Source: Symsagittifera roscoffensis (Eukaryota > Xenacoelomorpha > Acoela > Convolutidae). From it: 64,000 bases of DNA. Position numbers and translations under genes: made by a program. The stretch lies in NCBI RefSeq assembly GCF_963678635.1, contig NC_087066.1, forward strand, positions 20,181,996 to 20,245,995, read 5' to 3'. How positions within the stretch are numbered: position 1 is the stretch's first letter; the number at the start of each line of letters is the position of its first letter. The notes below the pieces were generated by a model, which made no database searches, had not been told where the DNA came from, and saw only the letters and a program-made list of their open reading frames with translations. This document shows, piece by piece, positions 55,427 through 64,000 of this stretch.

Positions 55427-56975
55427 TCATACAAGTCCCATATATGGAAATTGTATGACTAGCATTTTTTGATGGCGACACGAAAAAATAAAAGTTTTGA
55501 AATTGCTCCAAACATTTTTTTTTGTTTTTTTTCAAGCGCAAATCGAAATTTGTACTCAAACAAACGTTTTCCAAAAAAAAAATTTTGCATGCAAAATTTA
55601 TTTTTTTGTGTGCCATTTTTTTTTGTATTCTTGTTTTCTTTTTCTGCAATCCAAATGATGACGAATAGATTTTTAATATGATACCCAGGGGCGGATCTAG
55701 AATTTTCTCGAGGGGGGGGGCGGATTTTCAAAAAAATTTTTGAAAAAAAGTCGACTTTTTTTAGGTCGACCAAATTGATTTTCCGAGCACTCCCAAAGCA
55801 CTACAAAGACCCTGTTTTGGCCAAAATTTCTGCGCCGCAGGCAAAATTTTGAAAAAAAACAGGCCGAAAAAGGCGTTTTTAGGCACTTTTTGAAAAATTT
55901 TGATCAAAAAATTGCGTTTTTTTGGCGCGCGCTCCCCCCTCAAAATTAGTATATATTGGCGCCAAAGGTGCCTTTAGAAAAAATTTATGGTCCGTCACCC
56001 AAAATAGATATCCCAAAAAAGTACAAAGTGGGGACACTTTGGGTCGGCAGGGGGTCGGATCCTGTGTTGTCATACAAGTCCCATATATGGAAATTGTATG
56101 ACTAGCATTTTTTGATGGCGACACGAAAAAATAAAAGTTATGAAATTGCTCCAAACATTTTTTTTTGTTTTTTTTTCAAGCGCAAATCGAAATTTGTACT
56201 CAAACAAACGTTTTCCAAAAAAAAAATTTTGCATGCAAAGTTTAATTTTTTGTGTGCAATTTTTTTTGTGTTCTTGTTTTCTTTTTCTGCAATCCAAACG
56301 ATGACGAATATATTTTTTAATATGATACCCAGGGGCGGATCTAGGATTTTCTCGAGGGGGGCGGATTTTCAAAAAAAAATTTGAAAAAAAAGTTGACTTT
56401 TTTTTTAGGTCGACCAAATTGATTTTCCGAGCACTCCCAAAGCACTACAAAGACCCTGTTTTGGCCAAAATTTCTGCGCCGCAGGCAAAATTTTGAAAAA
56501 AAAACAGGCCGAAAAAGGCGTTTTTAGGCACTTTTTGAAAAATTTTGATCAAAAAATTGCGTTCTTTTGGCGCGCGCTCCCCCCTCAAAATTAGTATATA
56601 TTGGCGCCAAAGGTGCCTTTAGAAAAAATTTATGGTCCGTCACCCAAAATAGATATCCCAAAAAAGTACATAGTGGGGACACTTTGGGTCGGCAGGGGGT
56701 CGGATCCTGTGTTGTCATACAAGTCCCATATATGGAAATTGTATGACTAGCATTTTTTGATGGCGACACGAAAAAATAAAAGTTTTGAAATTGCTCCAAA
56801 CATTTTTTTTTGTTTTTTTTTTCAAGCGCAAATCGAAATTTGTACTCAAACAAACGTTTTCCAAAAAAAAAATTTTGCATGCAAAGTTTAATTTTTTGTG
56901 TGCAATTTTTTTTGTGTTCTTGTTTTCTTTTTCTGCAATCCAAACGATGACGAATATTTTTTTTAATATGATACC
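55427..56975. repeat. 643-bp tandem duplication containing truncated hAT MITEs
   Basis: The word TGTCATACAAGTCCCATATA starts units near 55427, 56070 and 56714. Each unit holds a GCATGCAAAATTT repeat followed, in the first two units, by a hAT MITE (from 55686 and 56330) cut off at GTCGGATCCTG, and in the third by the complete MITE copy. Units are nearly identical, so the duplication is recent or was homogenised. Confidence 0.85.
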
Positions 56976-57425
56976 CAGGGGCGGATCTAGGATTTTCTCG
57001 AGGGGGGCGGATTTTCAAAAAAAAATTTGAAAAAAAGTTGACTTTTTTTTAGGTCGACCAAATTGATTTTCCGAGCACTCCCAAAGCACTACAAAGACCC
57101 TGTTTTGGCCAAAATTTCTGCGCTGCAGGCAAAATTTTGAAAAAAAAACAGGCCAAAAAAGGCGTTTTTAGGCACTTTTTGAAAAATTTTGATCAAAAAA
57201 TTGCGTTTTTTTGGCGCGCGCTCTCCCCTCAAAGTTATATTGGCGCCAAAGGTATATAAGTCATTAGTATATATTGGCGCCAAAGGTGCCTTTAGAAAAA
57301 ACTTATGGTCCGTCACGCAAAATAGATATCCCAAAAAAGTACAAAGGGGGGACCCTTTGGGTCGGCAGGGAGTCGGATCCCTGAGAAAAGGGAACGTACG
57401 CCCCCCCTCCGTAAATCCACCCCCG
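56976..57425 (+). mobile_element. hAT-type MITE, copy 6 (complete)
   Basis: 450 bp, starting CAGGGGCGGATCTAG, with an altered 3' end (GTAAATCCACCCCCG). Perfect 8-bp duplications ATGATACC (56968-56975, 57426-57433). It contains a short internal duplication of the AGTATATATTGGCGCCAAAG word at about 57237-57290. Confidence 0.85.
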
Positions 57426-57771
57426 ATGATACCACAATTTAATCCAAGGTACCAAAAAAGTTCCGAGAAATGCACCGTGCGCCATAGTTAGCTTATTTTC
57501 ACTTCGTAAAGTGGTCGGAGCAACAATAATTTTACAGTAATACTTTTCTTTTTTTGACTATGACAAAATTAAGGCTTTTTCTTTCAATTCATTTGTCTTC
57601 TATTTGATCAACACTTTGGAAAGGAGAATAAATTCTGCCGTAACGTATGACTTTCATCACTTTTACTGACTTTCCGCGTCAATCATTTGTTGTCTTTGTA
57701 ATTATTCCTCAAATCTGTCGCTTTTCATTTTTGAATTTTGTTCAGTAGATTGCGAAAACAGAGAAAAAGGA

Positions 57772-60700
57772 ATGGCAATGAAAGAAACCACCAGATTCAT
57801 GTTCGTGGACGGGATGTATGGCCTCTGTATATTGGCCATAGTTTGCTCTGCAGTTGCTTGTGTAGTGCTGGCCGCCTCTTACAGGCCATTTGTGAAACCG
57901 AGAGAAGACACGGTAGTTCACGATGGCGAAAAAGACTCATTTGGATTTCTCTTCATTGGCAAGAATTTTGTTTCAAATCAACACAAAAGTAGGTCCTAAA
58001 AATTAGAAATCTCCATACCCTGTAATAGCCACAAAATTATACTACCCGCACTCAGTAAAAAGAGAAAAAAGATTATAATGATTTTTTATTGTCAGTCTCT
58101 AATAAAATTTAAAAGAGAATTGATTATAATCGATTAAAAAGGGATTATAATCAGGATTTTCTCGAGGGAGGAGCGGATTTTAAAAAAAAATCGAAATTTT
58201 TGACGACCTTTTTTTTTAGGTGGACCAAATTGATTTTTCGAGCTCTCCCAAAGCACTGATTTGCCCCTATTTTGGCAAAATTTTCTGCGCCGCAGGCAAA
58301 TTTTTGAAAAAACAGTCAAAAAAGCCGCTTTTGGGCACTTTTTGAAAAACTTTGACAAAAAAATCGCGTTTTTTTTTGGCGCGCGCTCCCCCTCAAAATT
58401 AGTTTATATTGGCGCCCAAGGCGCCTTTAAAAAAAATTAGAGTCGGTCGGCCAAAAATGGATTTCTGAAAAAGTATCAAAGGGAGGACCCTTTGGGTCGG
58501 CAGGGGGTCGAATCCCTGAGGGGGGGGGGGGAGCGTCCGCCCCCTCGCCCCCCCTAAATCCGCCCCTGATTATAATTTTACTATTTTTCGAAACATTAAA
58601 AATCATTCTAATCGATCATAATCGGTTATAATCGAATATTTTATAAAAATTTGTTTTCTCAAAGTTTTTTGAATTATTATCCATTATAATGGATTATAAT
58701 CCCTTAATATTTAACAAACGTCATCGCTTCATTTCATTTTAGTTTGTTTCGTTTTGCGTGATTTCAGTTGGTTACCGAACAAAAAAGAAACTGTAGTTTT
58801 TTGCATTTATAGCCACCAGCAGGTTTAGGAAGGGGCGCGTCGGGGGTGGGGGACGCTTTCTGCCCTCAGGGATTCGACCCCCTGCCGACCCAAAAGGTCT
58901 CCCTATTTTCCCGCAACTATTTTGAGATCCTCTCACTGTTTTGAGGTCCCCCACTATTTTCAGATATCCATTTTTTGTTTACTGACCCTAAAATTTTTCA
59001 ACGGTGCCTAATATATATTAATTTTGAGGGGGTGCGTGCCAGAAAAAAGCAATTTTTTGGTCATTTTTTCCAAAAAGTGCCCAAAAAGGCCTTTTATGGT
59101 CCGTTTTTTTTTCAAAATTTTGCCTGCGGCGCATAAGTTTTGACCAAAACAGGGTCTTTTCTAATGCCTTGGGGGCTTGGAATCAATCTAGTATAGCTTT
59201 ATAGGGCTTAGGAGACCCCTCTTGAAAATCCTAAATCCGCCCTTTGTTTACTGATTCTTACTTCTTAATGATTTTTACTGTGTTTTCATGCAGAATAGCT
59301 AAATTATAATCCATTATAATTGATTTCTCCTCTGAAATTTTATTTTGATAGAAAAAGGGATTATGATCTATTATAATAGATTATAATAGATTATAAGAAA
59401 TTAAAAGAGATTTTCGGAAAAAATTATAGTTGATTATATTTATTAATTAAAATGTCACCAAAAATGTTATCATTATAATGGATTATAAATCGCTTAAATA
59501 TCTAAAATTGGCGCTTATAATTAATTATAATTTTGCTAAAATTACGATTATAATTATAATATAATCGAGTTTTTTCTCTTTTTACTGAGTGCGGGTATGC
59601 CCAAATACTTGGTAAACGATTCTCCTAAACACATATATACTACATACTAGCTTTAGTTGGTAGCGCGCGCAAAAATATTCTTTTTTTTCAAAAATTTACG
59701 CAGAAAATACGCGAAAACTTTCCAAAGAGTGCTCAAAAACGCCTTTTTTCTATTTATTTCACAGAAAACAAGTCGACCAAGTTTTTTGTACATTTTTTTT
59801 TCAATCCCTCTTTGAGAAAATGATAGATCCGCTACTGCTCCTAAAAAATTCAATTAATGAGCCACGCCAACTCTCTCAAAACTTCTCTCGAAAATTCCTG
59901 AAAACTTTGGCTCTGCGACCAATTTTGAACTTCAGATACATCTTATTATCTCTTCCGATCTCCAAGGATGATTAGATAATTTTAGTTTGTCGGAGTTTTC
60001 TTACACGCAAAAAGAGGTAGAATACATAAACTTTGTACGAAGCTTAAATGATATCTATCGCATATTAAAACCTTTTAAGTCGTGGATTTGAGAAAAAGTT
60101 TTTTGACATATTTAGCCTCGAAAAAATTATGAGTACTGTGGACTCGCACTACCTTGATATCTATTAAGCTAAGTCTCTATCAACCAAATACACTAAACTT
60201 CTAGAACTTTCTTGAAGTTTGCAGTTTAAATCCAGGTCATATAAAAAATTATAGTCAAATTCTTGTTTGGTTGAATTAAAAATCCCACCACCACCTAAAC
60301 ATACAGATTTGCTCTACTTTGCGGTGAGTCCGTTTTCGAATTGTTTAAAAATTTTTCCAGGTTTGCCTAGCGTTGGATACACACAACGATATCTCTATTA
60401 CGCTGCACTTGTTGGAAGTTCGCTCTGTTTGACTCTTTGGATCTACATGGCAAGTGTGCGAAAGTACTCAGACGAAAATGATGTGTTTAAAACTGTTCAA
60501 ATATTGGCCAACACGATCACAGGTACAGATACTAAAGGAATTTTAACTAACACCATTTGTTCCGACCACTTCACAAGGAGGGAAGAAAACTAGGCGTAGG
60601 GTTTATTTTTCCGGGTGGTTTTGATTACATCAATGAAAGCTCGTATAGGGCAAATGTGGTATCATAAAAAGCCCTTTAGTCGAAGTTCCCGTTCCAAAAA

Positions 60701-61488
60701 AAAGTACATTACTAAGGGTCAATGTCGAGAGATAATGGTCTGCGTCTCTTGCTAATGTGCACGAATAAATGAAAAAGAAAATCATGTTTTTACTCAATTT
60801 TACTGCGTTTGATGTAACTTTTTGCAATTATTAACTCATTCTTGCAGATTATTCTTTGCAACCTTCCAACGACTACAAAATGGATGAAAACCTAAAAAAA
60901 GTATTTTTTTGTCATTGAATATTGATTGCTCCAACCAATAACAATGGGGAGGAGCTTTGTGTTTGGGAGAGTTATAGTTTTCTTTTCTCCATTTTGTTCC
61001 ACGCAAAAATAGTTGTCAAACAGAATCATCGAAATGGGTTGAGTGGTATGTATCATGTGGAAGCCGAGATTTGAACTCCATTTAAATATATCAAAAACTA
61101 CATGTTGTCGAGAAAAAACTATCTAAAACATTTAAAACTGTTCGAGAAATTTTAAGTGCTTTAAGGGCATCTAGTTGTTTTTTTTTTCAAAATTCGAAAG
61201 TTGGGGTTTTTTCGAATCACAATTCAGTGGTTTTTTCTTCTTACTTGCTTTCATTGGCTCTTTTTTACCTGTCTGATTGCTATGATTTTTAAAAATTTCG
61301 TCCAAAAATCCGTGCTACTTGCACAGCAACCGACTACCCTTGTTGCATTTTGTGTTTGCTCATCTACTGAATGCTTCAGTCGGTTACTGTGGTTGGAACA
61401 TTCTGTAATCAAAGTGGGGGAAAATTTGTCTCCAGGTCAAACTCAGTTTTTTTGTCAGCTTTTCGTAAATGCAAAGCCAGGTGCATGA
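57772..61488 (+). CDS. Possible four-exon small membrane protein, unknown function
   Basis: Exons 57772-57988, 60361-60522, 60848-60900 and 61327-61488 join in agreeing phases (1, 1, 0) to 197 aa, ending in TGA. Borders: CACAAAA|GTAGGT, TTTTTCCAG|GTTTG, ATCACAG|GTACAG, TTCTTGCAG|ATT, CTAAAAAAA|GTATTT, CTTGCACAG|CAA. Hydrophobic segments GLCILAIVCSAVACVVLAAS (residues about 17-36) and YYAALVGSSLCLTLWIYMAS (about 87-106) are likely membrane spans, with a charged loop between. Exon 4 has a Cys-rich stretch (VAFCVCSSTECF). The first two exons are convincing; exons 3 and 4 and the start ATG are less sure, since an acceptor-like TTCAG at 57741-57745 could mean an earlier exon. No family recognised. 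Intron 1 contains a nested transposon block. Confidence 0.45.
58152..58568 (+). mobile_element. hAT-type MITE, copy 7, nested
   Basis: 8-bp duplications ATTATAAT on both sides (58144-58151, 58569-58576). The 3' end CTAAATCCGCCCCTG is intact. The 5' end reads CAGGATTTTCTCGAG, with 11-12 bp of the TIR deleted. Confidence 0.85.
58820..59246 (-). mobile_element. hAT-type MITE, copy 8, degraded and nested
   Basis: Ends CAGGTTTAGGAAGGG and CTAAATCCGCCCTTTG; interior order as in other copies (GGGATTCGACCCCCTGCCG, AAAAAGTGCCCAAAAA, TGCCTGCGGCGCA). No clear target duplication. Confidence 0.6.
59640..59845 (-). mobile_element. hAT MITE fragment
   Basis: Diverged half-element with GGTAGCGCGCGCAAAAA, AGAGTGCTCAAAAACGCC, AAGTCGACCAAG and GAGAAAATGATAGATCCGC in family order; ends only partly preserved. 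Confidence 0.5.
60928..61055 (-). repeat. Dispersed 120-bp repeat D, copy 3 (reverse)
   Basis: The reverse complement matches the copies at 33557 and 34971: ATACCACTCAACCCATTTCG, TTTTTGCGTGGAACAAAA, AGCTCCTCCCCATTG. In intron 3 of the predicted membrane protein gene. Confidence 0.6.
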
Positions 61489-62302
61489 AACGTTTTCAGA
61501 ATAACTTGAGTGACATGTGCTTTTTTAAATTTTTTTAACAGTTTTCAATCAGAAAAGCTGTCCAGATTATCAAAAAAATTTTCATATTGACAAGATAAAT
61601 CTGATAGAAGTTTTTGTTTTTACTCTAATTTAGAGCTATTTTTCGGCCATATTTGTGCAATTAGAGATGTTCTCAATTGGAGACGCACAAAATTGATTTT
61701 TGAAAATACTTTGGGAGAAAAACATCCTCGAAAATCTCAAATTATATTCGATTTGTTTTCAAAATTTGTTTTTATTTTAACTATTCAAAGCTTAACTAAT
61801 TTTTTTCTATATATTATTTGTTCCGGGGTAAACGTGGTGGTGGTAACCTAGGTATACATTTGCCTATTTATGAAATTGAGTAGGTTTGGATTGCGAATAG
61901 ATTGCGAGTAATGCAGAAGTTGTTGCAAGCTTTGCAAATGACTTTGCAAAAAATTTATAAATTATACTTGATTATAATCAATTCTAATCAATTAAATTGG
62001 GTTTTGAATGATATAAGGGATTATAATTCATTGTCTCATCACGAGAATTTTGTATTATAAAGATAAAATGGTCGATTTCATGGTCTAAATAAATTTGCAA
62101 CAATAATGGATTAAAAGACATCATTTTTCCAGTTTAATTGTTTTTAGCATGAAATTTCGGTGCGGGTATAAGTGCTGTGGCTGACTTTTAAGAGTCTATG
62201 ATAGAAATTTAGAACTTTATATGAATCGCAATGACCTTTTTTTTTCGTTTTTTTCACGATTTGTTCAGGCTTATATTTATTTTTTCGCGTTTTGACTTTG
62301 TT
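61489..62302. other. Intergenic DNA, possible ATCGAT-element remnant
   Basis: 61965-62025 contains GATTATAATCAATTCTAATC words, and GGTGCGGGTA at about 62159-62168 resembles an end of the 58045-59595 element, but no matching left end was found. No gene recognised. Confidence 0.35.
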
Positions 62303-62845
62303 GTTCCGACTTTCGATACGAAAGTAACGGAATATTTGTGCTCGGGGTGGAATTTTTTCATCAGACAAATTTCGACTTTTTAACTAGCCATTTTTGACGG
62401 AATTTTTTTTTATCATTTAAAAGGTATTGTTGTCCTGAGCTTAAATTTGAAAAGATATTTTACCTGTGATCATTTTTCGTAAAGTTATGAGGGTTTAAAG
62501 ATTGCCATTTTGACCAATTAAACAAAATTGGGACAATTAACGAGCGATATAATTCGCGCTGTTACCGCGTAAGCGGAGATTTAATCCGTCCTATAAATCG
62601 TTCCAAATTGGTTGAACGAAGCTTATTTGCCATACTTGATTTGTTACAAGGAACGAAATCTCTCTTTGTGTACTTTATATGGCGTGTGGGGGGATGATTT
62701 TCATTAAAAATTTCAAATTTTAGAAAAAAAATATTTCATTTTATTTTATTTCATTTAATTTTTTAAATGTTATTACTGCTGCTCCATAAACCTTAAAAGG
62801 CAGTCGGAAGATTCAGGGCTTTGCCCTGATACGAGCAGTCTTGTT
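62303..62845 (+). mobile_element. HINE copy 4
   Basis: 543 bp. 5' TGTTCCGACTTTCGATACG; subterminal inverted AGTCGGAA near 62811; hairpin TCAGGGC-TTT-GCCCTGA; end GAGCAGTCTTGTT. Inserted in T-rich sequence. Confidence 0.78.
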
Positions 62846-63209
62846 TCTTTTTAAATTCAATTCTTTTCCTCTGTTAAAAAGAAAGCAAACTCCACTATCA
62901 AACAGCAAAAGTGGAAAAGTCACGAAAACCGTAATTGGCCTCCGATTTCCAAATGGAAATTTAATTTTCATATTTCCCAGCTGTGTTTCATACATTGCGT
63001 TCATTTTCAAACTGTCTTTACGCTATAACTTTGATTCGCAACAAATTCCAAAAACTATTTGCACTCTTGAGAAATTAATCCCTAGATCTGCATGAGCCCA
63101 AACGAGTGTGCACACTACTCTAGTATCCTGCTACAATATTGTGTGAAAGCTCGTTTATTATTTCATGCATGGCGAGCACACGTTCCAAATTTAATCATTC
63201 CAACTTTAA
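62846..63209. other. Intergenic DNA, nothing recognised
   Basis: An 84-codon plus-strand frame (62841-63095) begins in the HINE end and has no motifs or exon borders. Confidence 0.35.
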
Positions 63210-63307
63210 TTAACGCGGTGGGAGGATGATTTGAAAAAAAAATACCAACCAAATTTGAAAAAATTATTAATTAATTTAGTTTTTTTTATGTTATTACTGC
63301 ACCATAG

Positions 63308-63715
63308 TGAGTTAGGACCGATGGGTATAACTCATAGAGTAATTTCGGATAGGGTACACCGTCTGCTCGTCACGCTATCTTATTTTCGGCCGGATAGATT
63401 CGTGCAACTTCTTAGTCTAATACCGATCCTAATCTTACTCTCATACTATCTAGTCTCAGGTTGTTTAACTAGTCTCTGCTAGGCTCAATAGATCTAGGGT
63501 ATACTGGTTTACTGCGGCTGCTGAAGTACTCGGGAGAGTTCAACTAACTTCTAAGTTAAATTAAAATCTCTCTGGTGCTGAAATTACAAGTAATTTCAGC
63601 ACTTACAAATAAGTGGATTGTTAGTCAGATGGATCATGATTGGTTAATATTAAATACTTTACATTGGTAAAATATCTAATTTATCCAATCATAAAATGTA
63701 GTTTAGATCAGGTTC
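63308..63715. other. 410-bp insert of unusual composition inside a HINE
   Basis: Less AT-rich and with fewer homopolymers than its surroundings. CTAG, GATC and TAATC words are frequent, and it is open on the plus strand up to 63482. No TIRs, tRNA cloverleaf or known domain seen. It contains the perfect palindrome at 63575-63602. Confidence 0.4.
63575..63602. repeat. Perfect 28-bp palindrome
   Basis: Arms GTGCTGAAATTAC and GTAATTTCAGCAC, 13 bp, separated by AA. Not present elsewhere in the window as far as I could see. Confidence 0.85.
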
Positions 63716-63777
63716 CAATAGACCTTAAAGGCAGTCGGAACATTCAGTTTTTTGCCCTGATACGAGAAGTTTTGTTT

Positions 63778-64000
63778 TGTTATAAAATCGTTTCAATTTT
63801 ATCTGATGCACATGTAAAAATAGCGCCACAACTAGATTTTTTAGATGGAATTCAATTTTTAGTTAGTCCAGCTAAATTACAAAAAGTTTTAGCCATACAT
63901 TTCTCCAACTAGATTTTTTATCAGAAGATTTTTTTTCAATCAAAGTAGGTTTAATATGAACCTAGGTTTAATTTGTTCAAAGTAGGTTTAATTTGTTCTT
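63778..64000. other. Window end with short direct repeats
   Basis: CAAAGTAGGTTTAAT occurs at about 63941 and 63980, with a partial copy (CCTAGGTTTAATTTG) between. No gene recognised; an open frame ending at 63912 has no motif. Confidence 0.4.

Larger units (their letters stand above)
58045..59595. mobile_element. TIR element with arrayed TTATAATCGATTATAA motifs, two nested hATs
   Basis: Flanked by TA (58043-58044, 59596-59597). Both ends read CCCGCACTCAGTAAAAAGAG, with a perfect inverted repeat of about 26 bp. Without the two nested MITEs it is about 0.7 kb and consists largely of GATTATAATC, ATCGATTATAATC and AATTATAATCC words. No ORF. The ends resemble those of the 27563-28744 element. Confidence 0.8.
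63210..63777 (+). mobile_element. HINE copy 5, 5'-truncated and interrupted
   Basis: Left part about 63210-63307 (GGTGGGAGGATGATTT to GTTATTACTGCACCATA) and right part 63716-63777 (GACCTTAAAGGCAGTCGGAA to ACGAGAAGTTTTGTTT) are contiguous in other copies. About 410 bp separates them here. Confidence 0.6.

Noticed and set aside
63310-63560. tRNA or rRNA gene in the less AT-rich insert
   Set aside because: I could not fit a cloverleaf, a GTTCRANNC box or a conserved rRNA word.

Overview
The window looks like AT-rich, repeat-laden nuclear DNA of an invertebrate animal. Protein-coding sequence is split into short exons with GT/AG borders, the clearest host gene is a complete seven-exon PARP3-type poly/mono(ADP-ribosyl) transferase, and most of the rest is transposable-element DNA. 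I cannot name the species from the sequence. There is one 200-base assembly gap (19492-19691).

Layout. About 1.0-2.8 kb holds an intact DD41D mariner-like transposon inserted in the left edge of a repeat array. From 2.8 to 27.0 kb there are five copies of a 3.4-4.7 kb tandem unit, each carrying clusters of a roughly 20-bp GGATTCC motif in opposite orientations. The array is interrupted by the gap, a decayed Polinton-like protein region (20.7-21.6 kb), a Helentron-type non-autonomous element (HINE) and a second copy of the array edge that lacks the mariner, so it shows the empty site. From 27 to 33.6 kb are an ATCGAT-rich TIR element, a hAT MITE and a FLYWCH-like relic. From 33.7 to 46.6 kb lie the host genes on the minus strand: a two-exon secreted protein of unknown function (33.7-36.0 kb) and PARP3 (41.5-46.6 kb), with a Tc1-like pseudogene and HINE copies between them and MITEs in their introns. 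From 46.6 to 54.6 kb I see no intact gene; there is a long inverted repeat at 47.3 kb and a decayed Ty3/Gypsy Gag at 51.1-52.2 kb. From 54.6 to 64 kb are more hAT MITEs (one locally tandem-duplicated), a plausible four-exon membrane protein gene on the plus strand whose first intron holds a TIR element with two nested hATs, and two further HINE copies.

How it fits together. No operon-like or multi-gene system is visible. The genes are independent host genes embedded in mobile-element debris. The most informative signals are element architectures that the sequence itself proves: target-site duplications, an empty site, asymmetric inverted repeats and nesting. A few repeat structures do not fit a family I know: the GGATTCC fold-back array, the ATCGAT-array elements, and a TTGTATGACTAGCA motif shared between unrelated repeats.
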